From Anaerofilum hominis (GTDB lineage: Bacteria; Bacillota; Clostridia; Oscillospirales; Ruminococcaceae): a stretch of DNA of 64,000 bases. Each line of letters begins with the position of its first letter. The stretch's first letter is position 1. The translations under genes and the position numbers were made by a program. The stretch lies in NCBI RefSeq assembly GCF_014287275.1, contig NZ_JACONZ010000001.1, forward strand, positions 1,054,001 through 1,118,000. Direction: 5' to 3'. Below are positions 40,325-50,053 of this stretch, piece by piece. Under the pieces are notes generated by a model, which made no database searches, was not told where the DNA came from, and was given only the letters and a program-made list of their open reading frames with translations.

Positions 40325-42955
40325 TTAACCATCCGCTTTGCGGATGCAGTCTGAAAGCGTCCTGCACAGCTGCGCCACGTCCAGCGGCTTGCTGACGTGG
40401 GCGTCCATGCCCGCCGCCAGCGCGGCGGAGATATCGTCGCTGAACGCGTTGGCCGTCGTGGCGATGATGGGGATCGTGCGCGCCGATGAGTGCGCGGAGG
40501 CGCGGATGCTTCTGGCGGCCTCATGCCCGTCCATGACCGGCATCTGCACGTCCATCAGGATGGCGTCGTAATCGCCGGGCGCAGAGGCCAGAAAGGCGTC
40601 CAGCGCCTGCCGTCCGTCCTCCACACAGTCCACCCGGGCCCCGTTCATGCGCAGCAGCGTGGCGGCGATCTCGGCGTTGAGGGTGTTGTCCTCGGCCATC
40701 AGCAGATGAAAGCCGGCCAGGGACGCGCCCGCGGGCGGCTCCTGCGCGGCCGCGTCCGGCATACCCTTGTGCTCCAGCGCGGCCTTGATGGCGGCGTAGA
40801 CGGAGGAACGGTAGAGCGGCTTTGGCAGGAACCCGTTCACCCCCGCGGCCCGCGCCTCCTGTTCCACCTCGGAGATGTCGTAGGCCGAGATCATGACGAT
40901 GGGCACTTCGCTGCCCACCTCCCGCCGAATGCGGCGGGTCACCTCCACGCCGTCCATGTCCGGCATTTTCCAGTCCACCAGGCACAGGTCGACGTCCCGC
41001 CCCTCCCGGTGGGCCTGTTTGACCCGCTCGACCCCCGCTGCGCCGGAGAGGCGCCACTCCGCCCCGATCTTGATCTTTTCCAGCAGGGCGGCGGTCTGCT
41101 CGCAGACCTGCTGCTCGTCGTCCACGATCAGCGCCCGCAGGCCCTGGCGCTCAAAATCCGGCTCCGGCAGGCGGCTCTCCCGCCCCTTTTCAAAAGGCAG
41201 GTCGACGATGCAGGTGGTGCCCGCGCCGGGCGCGCTTTCCACCTGGATCTGGCCGCCCATCAGGGTGATGAGGTTGCGGGTGATGGACATGCCCAGCCCG
41301 GTGCCGCCGTAGCGCTTTGCGATGGAAGCGTCGGCCTGCTCAAAGGGCTGGAACACCCGCTCCAGCGCCTCTTCGGTCATGCCGATGCCCGTGTCGGACA
41401 GGATGAAGCGCAGCACGTCGGTGGTGCTGCCGCTTTTGTGCCGCGAGACTTCCAGGCGGATGCTGCCGCCCGGCGGGGTGAACTTTACCGCGTTGGAGCT
41501 GAGGTTCAAAAGGATCTGATTGAGCCGCAGCGAGTCGCCTACAAAGACGGTGTCCCCGCCAAAGCCCTCCATGGTCTCGCTGAACGCGACCCCCTTGCCC
41601 TTTGCCTGGGCGTACACGGTGGAGACAAAGCCGTTGACGACCTCGAAAATGTCAAAGGGCTCGTTCTGCAGCACCATTTTGCTGCTCTCGATCTTGGACA
41701 TGTCCAGCACGTCGTTGATGAGCAGCAGCAGATGTTTGGAGGAAAAGGCGATCTTGGACAGGCAGTCCTCCACCCGGGCCGGGTCTTTGACCGAGGCTGC
41801 CGCAATGGTCGTCATGCCGATGATGGCGTTCAGCGGCGTGCGGATCTCGTGGCTCATACGGGAAAGGAACTCGCTTTTTGCCGCGTTGGCGCGCTCTGCG
41901 GTGAGCATGGCCTCCTGCAGGGCCTGCCGCGAGCGCACCTCGTCGGTGCGGTCGGAAAACACCGTGATGAGCTGCGGGGTCTTAATGTCCTCCACCCGGT
42001 AGACCCGGATCAGCATCCAGCGTTTTTCCTTGTTGGGCTTGGTGTATTCCACCAGCTTTTCCAGCGGGGAGGAAAAGCGGGGGCCGCCGACCCGCTCCCG
42101 GAAGAACTGTGCGTCCTCGTCGTTCAGGCCCCGGTAAAGGCTTTCCACATCCGGCATCCGGCCGCCTAAGATCCGCTCCAGGTTCAGCCCGCGGTAACTG
42201 ATGACGCCGGTATCGGCGCTGCGGATGATGAACGCATCGTCGATGCTCAGCGACAGGTCGTCGAACAGCTTGCTGCGGTAGACCAGCTCTTTGCGCTGGC
42301 GGTGCAGCACATACTGGGAGATCACCAGCACGGCCACCATCAGGCTCATCAGCACGACGGAGCCGGCCAGGTTGGTGACCCGCAGCGTTTCCGCGGTGAC
42401 GCCGTAGCCCACCTTTTTTTCCTGGGCGGTGACAACGATGCTTTCCGTCTGGCCCAGGGCCCGGTCATAGAGGGGCTGCAGATGCTGCTGCGCGTAGGCT
42501 TCGATCTCGCCCTCCGTGCGGCCGGGCTGCCCGCAGAATGCCAGATAACCGTCCTGTTCGGTCTTTAAAAGCGCCAGTGTGGCCTCCAGCGCGCGGACGT
42601 CCTCCGCGTCGCCGAGATAAAGGTCCTCTATGCGGGCGACCGGCTCTTCCAGCAGAAGGTAAAGTTCTTCCAGCTTGTCTGCGGCGATCTGGATATCCTC
42701 GTCACTGTGATGCCGCTCCAGCCGCCCGGTGCGCAGGCTCATCTCCGACACATAAAGCTTTGCGTCGCCGGCGGAGATCACCACCTCAAAGGGGTGGTTC
42801 GAGATGATCTCGGTCTGCGCCGCCAGCCTGGCGGAAATGCTGATGGTCATGACCAGGTAGCAGATCATCAGCAGGATGAGCACCGCCGTGCTGGCGATGC
42901 TCAGCCGCTGGCTGCGCTCTATCGAGCTCTGTTTGTCGTTTACGCTTTTTTGCAT
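40325..42955 (-). CDS. hybrid histidine kinase with two receivers
   Basis: An 876-residue membrane kinase. TM1 about 19-41, extracytoplasmic helical domain to 193, TM2 about 195-217, a divergent PAS (about 228-340), HisKA with His369, HATPase (DTGIGM, GGTGLGMS), receiver 1 with Asp661 in LVDWKMPDMDG and receiver 2 with Asp802 in LMDVQMPVMDG. The start at MQKSVN has GAGGAG about 11 bases upstream. It lies 51 bases before the SBP-kinase gene. Confidence 0.92.
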   Translation of the reverse strand: MQKSVNDKQSSIERSQRLSIASTAVLILLMICYLVMTISISARLAAQTEIISNHPFEVVISAGDAKLYVSEMSLRTGRLERHHSDEDIQIAADKLEELYLLLEEPVARIEDLYLGDAEDVRALEATLALLKTEQDGYLAFCGQPGRTEGEIEAYAQQHLQPLYDRALGQTESIVVTAQEKKVGYGVTAETLRVTNLAGSVVLMSLMVAVLVISQYVLHRQRKELVYRSKLFDDLSLSIDDAFIIRSADTGVISYRGLNLERILGGRMPDVESLYRGLNDEDAQFFRERVGGPRFSSPLEKLVEYTKPNKEKRWMLIRVYRVEDIKTPQLITVFSDRTDEVRSRQALQEAMLTAERANAAKSEFLSRMSHEIRTPLNAIIGMTTIAAASVKDPARVEDCLSKIAFSSKHLLLLINDVLDMSKIESSKMVLQNEPFDIFEVVNGFVSTVYAQAKGKGVAFSETMEGFGGDTVFVGDSLRLNQILLNLSSNAVKFTPPGGSIRLEVSRHKSGSTTDVLRFILSDTGIGMTEEALERVFQPFEQADASIAKRYGGTGLGMSITRNLITLMGGQIQVESAPGAGTTCIVDLPFEKGRESRLPEPDFERQGLRALIVDDEQQVCEQTAALLEKIKIGAEWRLSGAAGVERVKQAHREGRDVDLCLVDWKMPDMDGVEVTRRIRREVGSEVPIVMISAYDISEVEQEARAAGVNGFLPKPLYRSSVYAAIKAALEHKGMPDAAAQEPPAGASLAGFHLLMAEDNTLNAEIAATLLRMNGARVDCVEDGRQALDAFLASAPGDYDAILMDVQMPVMDGHEAARSIRASAHSSARTIPIIATTANAFSDDISAALAAGMDAHVSKPLDVAQLCRTLSDCIRKADG

Positions 42956-43046
42956 CTGTCTTTCGACTCCTCGCTTTTTCCGGCCCGTTCGCGGCCGTCC
43001 GCGGCTCTTCTCCGCCCGGTCTTTCTGCCGGCGGGCTTTTTCTCTG

Positions 43047-46000
43047 TTATCCCTGCCCGCCCAGAGCCCTGTCCAGCGCCGCGCGCAGCACGGCCACGTC
43101 GATGGGCTTTGCCACATGGGCGGTCATGCCCGCCTCGACGGTGGCCTGCACGTCCTCCGCAAAGGCGTTGGCCGTCAGGGCGATGATCGGGATCTCTTCT
43201 GCGTCGGGGCGCCCCATCGCCCGGATGGCGCGGGTCGCCTCGCAGCCGTTCATGTTGGGCATCTGGATATCCATCAGGATGGCGTCGTAGGTGCCCGGCG
43301 GCGCTTCTTCAAAGGCCCGCACCGCCTGCGCGCCGTCCGTGCGCACCTCCGCCCGCGCCCCGAGGCCCTGCAAAATCTCGGTGAGGATCTCCGCGTTGAG
43401 GGCGTTGTCCTCCGCCACCAGAAAACGGCGGCCGGCAAAGGCGGCGCCCTCTTTGGGCTGCTGTGCGCCGGGCGCTTCCCCGCCCAGCGCGTCCCAGGCC
43501 GGCACGGCCTCCTGCGGCGCGGGCTCAAACTCCAGCTCCACCCGGAACACGGAGCCCTCTCCCGGCCGGCTTTCCACCGAGACCGAGCCGTCCATCAGCT
43601 CCACCATGCCCCGCACGATGCTCAGGCCCAGGCCGGTCCCCTCGACCCGCGACGCGCCGTCTGCCCGGGCAAAGGGTTCGAAAATCACCTTGAGGAACGG
43701 CTCCGGCATGCCGATGCCTGTGTCGCTGACCGTGAAGCGGTAACGCACCTGCCCCGCTGTCTTTGCGGGGAGCTCTTCGGTCAAAAGCTCGACCCGGCCG
43801 CCCTCAGGCGTGAACTTTACCGCGTTGCTCAACAGGTTGATCAGGACCTGGTTGATGCGCAGCGAGTCGCCGTAAAAGGCGGGGTGCGCAAGCTGAGAGG
43901 TGCGCGCTGTCAGCGCGACGCCGGCCTCCCTTGCCGGGGCCTCCATCATCTCGGACAGCCGCGCCGTCAGCTGGGGGACCGAGAGCGGCACCGGGTTGAG
44001 GGTGAGGCGGCCCCGCTCGATGCGGCTCATATCCAGCACGTCGTTGATGAGGCTGAGCAGGTGGCGGGAGGAGACCGATATCTTGCGGATGCACTCCCCC
44101 ATCCAGGCCCGGTCGTCCAGATGCGCCGGGGCCAGCGCCGTCATCCCCATGATGGCGTTCATCGGGGTGCGGATATCGTGGCTCATGGCGGAGAGGAAAT
44201 CGCTTTTGGCCCGGTTCGCCTCCTCGGCGGAGGCCAGCGCCTTTTCCAGCGCGCTTTTCGCCTGCCGCTCTGCCGCCAGGGCCTCGGTCACATCCGCCCG
44301 CACCATGCAGACGGTCTCGCGTCCTCGATCACCCCACAGCACGTTGATCTGCTTATACCGCAGCTCCGTCTCGCCCTCGCCCCGGAAAGGCAGGATGAAC
44401 TCGTAGCCGGCGGGCGTTCTGCGCAGCCTTTCCAGCATGGTCTCCAGGCCGAACTGCCGGCGCGCTTCCTCCTGACTCTCCTGCGCATAGGCGGCCGCAA
44501 AGTTCTCCTGCACCGCGCGGTAATCCCGGCTGACGCAGGGGGGCAGGTTTTCCAGCACCATCTGCCGGGTGTACATCACGAAACTGCCGTCCCGGACGCT
44601 GACGATCCCCGCCAGCTCAAAGGTATAGGCCAGCATGCTCAGCAGGTTCTGCTGCTCCCGCACCGAGCCGGTGATGTCGGTGCACACTAGGGACACCCGA
44701 CCCAGCCGCAGGTCGATGGCCGAGACCGTCGTACTTTTCGTTCGGATGCCGCCGTTCTCATCCTTCACGGAATAAGAGATCGTATACGCGCCGCTTTCGC
44801 TCAGCCGCCGCTCGATCTCCTGCGGGGCCAGCGCTTTTGCAAAGGCCTCCCGGTCCCGGGGCACCACCACCGAGCCCGCCATAAACGCCACCCGCTCACT
44901 GTGGCTTCCGTGCGGCGGCGGGACCCGGCTGGCGTGTTCATTGCGGGCCAAGAGGGTATAAGAGTCCCTGCTGAGATCCAAATCAGCCACATAGTCATGG
45001 CTGGTAACCGAGAGCCGGTGGAAGATCTGCTTGGAAACGGCCTGGTCGGTCACGTCGAACACGGAGAGGATCCCCGTGATGTCCCCCGTGCCCGGCGTCT
45101 CCACCAGGTTCATCTGAAATTCCGCATAGCGGCCCCTGGGCTCCTGGGGGAGCCGGATAAAACACTTCTGGGTCTGCTCCGTTTCGCCCCGCGTGAACGC
45201 CGCCAGCGACGGCGCGTTCAGATAGGTATCCAAAAAAGCGCGCCGCTCTTCCCCGTCCACGATCAGCCCGGCAAGGCCGGTGAAAAATTTTTCCCGGTCC
45301 CGGCCGAAAACCTCCAGCAGCCGGGAGCCGGTAAAATCCCGGATATCCAAAATGCGGTTCCGCGTGATATTGCAGTGGCCCAGGACCAGCGTGTCCGGCC
45401 CCGGCGTGCGGTAGTGCTGCAGGATCAGTTCCTCATACTGCCGGCTCATCTGTTCCTTTTCGGCCACCAGCTGGTCGATATCCGTATAAGAGCAGTAGAG
45501 CCGCTGGACCCCGTCCGTGCCCGCCAGAAGAGAGACGTGGGTGCGCACCCACATATAGCTTCCGTCGCGTCGCCTGAACCGGGCCGAAAACTCGCAGTGC
45601 TCCGCCCCGCTGCTGCGGAACGCCTCCAGCTTTCTGCGGCTGTCCGGCACGTCTGCCGGATGGATGCCCGCGAAAGAATCCTCCCGGTACAGCGCTTCCG
45701 CCTCTTTCACCGTCATGCCGACCAGGGCGGCAAACCCCTCTGAGATATATTCCGGCGTGATGCTGCCGTCCGGCCCGTAACGGAGCACCGAGATCCCGCC
45801 GGGCAGATTTTTCACCAGGGTCTGGAAATACATTTCCAGCCGCTCTTTCTCCCGGCGGGCATGCACTTCCTCCGTCACGTCCCGCAGGTACAGAATATAG
45901 GCCGGGATGCCGTTCCAGACGCTTTCCCTGGCGCGGACCGTATACACGATCCCCGTCTTTTCCACCTCGATCTCGTGCTCCTGTTCGTCCGGGCCGCAGC

Positions 46001-47684
46001 GCCGGAGCGGACAGAACCCGCAGGGGCCATCCAGCCCCTGAATGGCCTTGAAGCAGGTCTCTCCCAGGCGCATTTCACCGGGCACATCCAGCCGCTTTGA
46101 TTCATTGAGATACAGCAGTTCATAGGTGTCTCTGTCGATGACGTAGACCCCGTCCGCGTGCTCGCTGGCCAGCGCGTCGGCGTCCGAGATCAGGTTGGTC
46201 AGCACCGCGTAAAAGCGGGGCGCCTCCGACCGCGGCCCCATGCGCCGCCCGTTGAGATGGATCCAGACCAGATCGCCGTTTTTGTGGCGTGTGCGGTAGG
46301 AAATGTCCAGGACCTCGCCGCTCTCCACGGCGGCCAGGGCAGCCGCTGTCACTCGCGGCCGGTCCTGCTCGCAGACAAATTCCAGCGCGTCGCCCGGCAG
46401 CAGCTTTTCATACTCCTCCCGCGTAAAGCCGGCCAGCTCCGCCGCCCCGTCGGTGAAGAAGGTGGGGATGAACCGCCCGCCCTCCACCCGATAGCTGGCG
46501 ATGCCCCCCGGAATGGAGTTGATCAGATGGTCCAGCTCCCGCCGGGTCTCTTTCAGGGCGGAAATATTGTGAAAGACGCACTGAAGCAGGGGAAAACCGC
46601 CGTCTTCCCCGATCTGCCGCGCCTGGACATGGACCCAGACCACATGCCCGTCCCGGTGCTGTTTGCGAAACTCAAACTCCGCGGTGGTCTGGTCCCGGAC
46701 CGCCTCATGGAGTTTTTGCACCACCATCGGGCCGTCCTCGGGATAGATCAGCTCTGCGGCGTCCCCCTTGACAAGTTCGCGGTATTCCTCCACGGTATAG
46801 CCGGAGAGTTCCGGCACACCCTTTGAAAAATAGACCGTCTCAAAGATATCCGAGACCCTGTAGATGGCCACGCCCCCGGGGATGGCGTTGATGATGTTCT
46901 CCATTTTTTTATTGGCGGCGGTCAATTCTTCTTCCAGCCGCTTTTGGACGCTGACGTCGCTGTAGACGCCGTAAAGCAGCTTTTCGCCGTCTTTCCCGGC
47001 CGGGAGCGTCCCCTCCAGATGGATCCAGCGATACTCTCCCAGCCGGTCGTTCCACAGGCGATAGGTGGCCTGCGTCGCGCCGCCGCTTTGAAGCAGCGCT
47101 TCGATCTTCTGCTTCAGGGGCCCCAGGTCGCTGGGGTGCACGTTGAGGTACTCGGTCCGCCGCTCCACCCGGCGGCGGTTTTCTTCCGAATAGCCCATAA
47201 TGTCATAAAAGGCCCGGTTGTGGAAAACCGGATGGATGCCGTCCTGCCCGACCCGGTAAACGCACAGCCCGCTGGCGATCCCGTCCAGCATCCCCGCTAT
47301 CTCCCGCTGCGACCTTTTGAGGTGTTCCTCCTCCCGCCTGCGGTCGGTGATGTCCAGGATATACTCGATGTGGGCCTCTTCCCCCGCCCAGTCGATGAGT
47401 TTTCCGCTGAGCTGGTAGAGCCGCTGGTCGGCGGGGTGCCGGTACTCCCGCACCAGCAGCTGTGAGCGGTCCATCTCACCGGCGCGGCAGAACGGGCAGG
47501 GGCTGTCAAAGCCCGCCGCCATATAGCAGGCCGCGCCGTCCTGCTGCGCCCGCGGAAACAGCTCCTGCGCCAGCCGGTTGGCATAGAGCAGCCGCCGGTC
47601 GGACACGGCGCTGACCAGCACGGCCGCCGGCACGCTGTCCAGTACGGCGGCGAGCTGCCGGGTGGAAAGTTCTTCCCTTGCCAT
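43047..47684 (-). CDS. 1545-residue multi-PAS hybrid histidine kinase
   Basis: A cytoplasmic-looking giant sensor with no clear TM. Seven or more PAS units fill residues 1-1140; PAS-1 carries Cys53, Cys63 and Cys66 (ACYMAAGFDSPCPFC) and a later one Cys544, Cys555 and Cys558 (CFKAIQGLDGPCGFC). HisKA has His1169 in MSHDIRTP, then HATPase (DTGIGM, GTGLGLS) and one receiver with Asp1472 in LMDIQMPNMNG. AGGAGG is 10 bases before ATG 47684. The cysteine PAS motif recurs in two other proteins of this cluster. Confidence 0.92.
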   Translation of the reverse strand: MAREELSTRQLAAVLDSVPAAVLVSAVSDRRLLYANRLAQELFPRAQQDGAACYMAAGFDSPCPFCRAGEMDRSQLLVREYRHPADQRLYQLSGKLIDWAGEEAHIEYILDITDRRREEEHLKRSQREIAGMLDGIASGLCVYRVGQDGIHPVFHNRAFYDIMGYSEENRRRVERRTEYLNVHPSDLGPLKQKIEALLQSGGATQATYRLWNDRLGEYRWIHLEGTLPAGKDGEKLLYGVYSDVSVQKRLEEELTAANKKMENIINAIPGGVAIYRVSDIFETVYFSKGVPELSGYTVEEYRELVKGDAAELIYPEDGPMVVQKLHEAVRDQTTAEFEFRKQHRDGHVVWVHVQARQIGEDGGFPLLQCVFHNISALKETRRELDHLINSIPGGIASYRVEGGRFIPTFFTDGAAELAGFTREEYEKLLPGDALEFVCEQDRPRVTAAALAAVESGEVLDISYRTRHKNGDLVWIHLNGRRMGPRSEAPRFYAVLTNLISDADALASEHADGVYVIDRDTYELLYLNESKRLDVPGEMRLGETCFKAIQGLDGPCGFCPLRRCGPDEQEHEIEVEKTGIVYTVRARESVWNGIPAYILYLRDVTEEVHARREKERLEMYFQTLVKNLPGGISVLRYGPDGSITPEYISEGFAALVGMTVKEAEALYREDSFAGIHPADVPDSRRKLEAFRSSGAEHCEFSARFRRRDGSYMWVRTHVSLLAGTDGVQRLYCSYTDIDQLVAEKEQMSRQYEELILQHYRTPGPDTLVLGHCNITRNRILDIRDFTGSRLLEVFGRDREKFFTGLAGLIVDGEERRAFLDTYLNAPSLAAFTRGETEQTQKCFIRLPQEPRGRYAEFQMNLVETPGTGDITGILSVFDVTDQAVSKQIFHRLSVTSHDYVADLDLSRDSYTLLARNEHASRVPPPHGSHSERVAFMAGSVVVPRDREAFAKALAPQEIERRLSESGAYTISYSVKDENGGIRTKSTTVSAIDLRLGRVSLVCTDITGSVREQQNLLSMLAYTFELAGIVSVRDGSFVMYTRQMVLENLPPCVSRDYRAVQENFAAAYAQESQEEARRQFGLETMLERLRRTPAGYEFILPFRGEGETELRYKQINVLWGDRGRETVCMVRADVTEALAAERQAKSALEKALASAEEANRAKSDFLSAMSHDIRTPMNAIMGMTALAPAHLDDRAWMGECIRKISVSSRHLLSLINDVLDMSRIERGRLTLNPVPLSVPQLTARLSEMMEAPAREAGVALTARTSQLAHPAFYGDSLRINQVLINLLSNAVKFTPEGGRVELLTEELPAKTAGQVRYRFTVSDTGIGMPEPFLKVIFEPFARADGASRVEGTGLGLSIVRGMVELMDGSVSVESRPGEGSVFRVELEFEPAPQEAVPAWDALGGEAPGAQQPKEGAAFAGRRFLVAEDNALNAEILTEILQGLGARAEVRTDGAQAVRAFEEAPPGTYDAILMDIQMPNMNGCEATRAIRAMGRPDAEEIPIIALTANAFAEDVQATVEAGMTAHVAKPIDVAVLRAALDRALGGQG

Positions 47685-48033
47685 CGTTTTGCGCCCTCCT
47701 TTTCCGCCGGCATGGGGCCGGCCCGTCCAAAACCCACTTCGGCGGCCGCGCGCTTTGCCGGGCCGCTCTTGTGCCGGCCGCCGGGACCCGCGCCTCTGCG
47801 GGAGGCATACGCTGCCCGGCAAAGCGGCAAGAGTCCAGTTTCCCCGCCGGCCTTTTAGGGGCGCGCACCGTCAAAGCGCCGCCGCATCCCGGGGCCACCG
47901 CGCGTCTCCCAGCCGCCGGGTCTCCCATCCCGGGCTCGCCTGCCCGGAAAGGCCCCGGCCCCGGAACTGCGCCCTCGCAGCCGCGCGGCGCGGGCCGCTC
48001 CATTTTATGTACCGCGTGTGGGCCGCGCCGCCC
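47685..48033. other. 349-base GC-rich gap
   Basis: Between the REC-GGDEF-EAL gene and the giant kinase, transcribed leftward. No frame has a ribosome site, no promoter with both boxes and no hairpin with T run was seen. Confidence 0.4.
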
Positions 48034-49698
48034 TTACGCGTCTGTTCCCGTCATGAGCCGCTCAAACGCCTCCACCGGCATCGGCCGGGCGAAATAATAG
48101 CCCTGGGCATACTCGCAGCCGATGGCGCGCAGCCGCTCCAGCTGTTCCGCCGTCTCGACGCCCTCCGCCACCACGCTCAGCGACATCAGATGGGCAAGCT
48201 TGACGATGAACCGCATGATCTCCTGGTTGACCGGGGTCACCGGCTCGCTCTGGATAAACTGCATGTCCAGCTTTAAGACGTCCACCGGCATCTGGTGCAG
48301 CATGTGCAGGGATGAGTAGCCGCTGCCGAAGTCGTCCATTTCAATGACGAAGCCCCGCGCCCGCAGGCGGCTCACCGTGTCGATGATCTGTTGCGGGTTT
48401 TCGGTATAGGAGCTCTCGGTGATCTCCAGATGCAGGCAGCCGGGCGCCAGCCCGTATTTTTGCAGCAACCCGGTCAGGATGCCGGTCAAATCGACGTTAT
48501 AGACGTCGGCCCGCGACACATTGACCGAGACGGGCAAGGGCGGCAGCCCCTTTTCCCGCCAGCCTTGCAGGACGGCGCAGGTCCGGTCCCAAACGTATTG
48601 ATCCAGCTGTGTGATGAACCCGTTACGCTCAAACAGCGGGATGAACACCGCGGGGGACTGCAGGCCCCACCGAGGATGGTTCCACCGCACCAGCGCCTCT
48701 GCGCCGCTCAGGCTGCCGTCGGCAATGCGGTATTTCGGCTGCAGGTAGATCTCAAACTGCCCGTCCGCCAAAGCCTGCTCCATGCCGTCGACGATCTCCT
48801 GCTCCAGCAGCAGCCTTCTGCGCAGCACGTCGTCGTAACAGGCAAAATAGTTCTGATACTGTCCCTTGACGCTGTGGGCCGCCAGCAGCGCGCGGTCGCA
48901 CATCTGCTCCACCGGGACGTCCCGGTCCTCCACCTGGTAGACGCCCCACTTGATCACCACGTTCTGGGTCTGGGACAGGGCGTTGATCCGGGCACAGGAC
49001 CGCCGGAACATCTCATTGTCGTATGTCCAGCGGCGCTCGATGATGCAGGCGAACTGGTCGGCGTGAAAATGGCTGCAGATCCCCCTGCCCTGCGTATCCT
49101 CCTTGCAGCTCTGCGCGATCGCCAGCAGCAGCCGGTCGCCCGCGGGGATGCCGAAAACGTCGTTGACCAGCTTGAAGTTGACCACGTCGGAACAGATGAT
49201 GTCGTATTTTTTGTCCGGGTTCTGGGCGAGGAGCTCCTCCACCCGGCGGCAGAAAAAGGCCTTGCTGTAAAGCCCGGTCAGCCGGTCGTACTGAAACTCG
49301 TTGACCAGGGCGGCGGTCTCCCGCAGATGGATGATGTTGGCCACCCGGCGCAGGATGATCTGCGGCTTGTAGGGCTTGGCCACAAAGTCGGCGGCGCCGC
49401 GGGACAGGGCGGTGACCTCCTCTGACTCGCCGTCGTTCTGGGTGGTGACGATGACCGGGACGGCGGCGAGGGCCGGGTCGTCCCGCACCGCGTCCAAAAA
49501 TCCATAGCCGTCCATGACCGGCATGACGATGTCCAGCAGCACCAGGGAAAAGCCGCCCGCGTCCCGCCGCAGGCACTCGAGTGCCTGCCACCCGTTTTCC
49601 GCCTCCACAACATCGTAAGCGGGCTTCAGGATCTCGCACAGAATACCGCGGTTGAGCGCGTTGTCCTCCACCACGAGGATCTTTCTTTTCACGGCCAT
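48034..49698 (-). CDS. REC-GGDEF(degenerate)-EAL response regulator
   Basis: A 554-residue cyclic-di-GMP enzyme. Receiver (5-125) with Asp56 in LLDIVMP; a GGDEF-fold domain (about 130-290) whose active site reads HADQF (212-216), so no cyclase activity is expected; and an EAL domain (about 295-550). The EAL site looks complete: EALVRW (E334), VNVSRAD, ITESSY, MDDFGSGYSS, KLD, EGVE and QGYYFARP. It should be a phosphodiesterase controlled by phosphorylation, and is the only clear output protein for the kinases here. Start ATG follows GGTGGAAACAGCGC. Confidence 0.93.
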   Translation of the reverse strand: MAVKRKILVVEDNALNRGILCEILKPAYDVVEAENGWQALECLRRDAGGFSLVLLDIVMPVMDGYGFLDAVRDDPALAAVPVIVTTQNDGESEEVTALSRGAADFVAKPYKPQIILRRVANIIHLRETAALVNEFQYDRLTGLYSKAFFCRRVEELLAQNPDKKYDIICSDVVNFKLVNDVFGIPAGDRLLLAIAQSCKEDTQGRGICSHFHADQFACIIERRWTYDNEMFRRSCARINALSQTQNVVIKWGVYQVEDRDVPVEQMCDRALLAAHSVKGQYQNYFACYDDVLRRRLLLEQEIVDGMEQALADGQFEIYLQPKYRIADGSLSGAEALVRWNHPRWGLQSPAVFIPLFERNGFITQLDQYVWDRTCAVLQGWREKGLPPLPVSVNVSRADVYNVDLTGILTGLLQKYGLAPGCLHLEITESSYTENPQQIIDTVSRLRARGFVIEMDDFGSGYSSLHMLHQMPVDVLKLDMQFIQSEPVTPVNQEIMRFIVKLAHLMSLSVVAEGVETAEQLERLRAIGCEYAQGYYFARPMPVEAFERLMTGTDA

Positions 49699-49897
49699 GC
49701 GCTGTTTCCACCTCTTTTTTCCGGGCGGAGGGGCGCGGCTGCGCCCTTTCGCCTCGGGCTGTCAAAAAATAAAGGCCCGTCCGCCCCGCGCCGCCGGCGC
49801 GCCGGTGGGAGGGCTGCAAAAAACAAAGCGTCGGGCGCAGCCGCACCCGCTTTGGCAAAAGCGGGGCCGCGTCCGAAAAAGCCCCAAAACGGCCTTA

Positions 49898-49950
49898 TTG
49901 TTCACATCCATATTTAGACCCAGTATAACAAATGAAACCCGAAATAGCAA
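49898..49950 (-). promoter_or_regulatory. promoter and leader element shared with 56975-57028
   Basis: Minus-strand TTGCTA (49945-49950) and TATACT (49922-49927), 17 bases apart. From the -10 onward TATACTGGGTC, then ATATGGATGTGAACAA matches the sequence at 57.0 kb almost base for base. A rightward TATACT for the divergent GntR gene is at 50001-50006. The remaining 49699-49897 is GC-rich. Confidence 0.7.
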
Positions 49951-50053
49951 CTGTTCGCGGGGAAGGAGCCGCGCGTGTGGAAAGCCGGCCAAAAAAATGC
50001 TATACTGAAATTGCCGTAAAACGGATTTCCGCAAAAAAATGGAGGGGCCTGTT

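Noticed and set aside
42876..44690. Long plus-strand frames under the hybrid kinases (also 40490-42169, 53977-55410)
   Set aside because: Shadows of high-GC kinase genes; no domain, start site or promoter.
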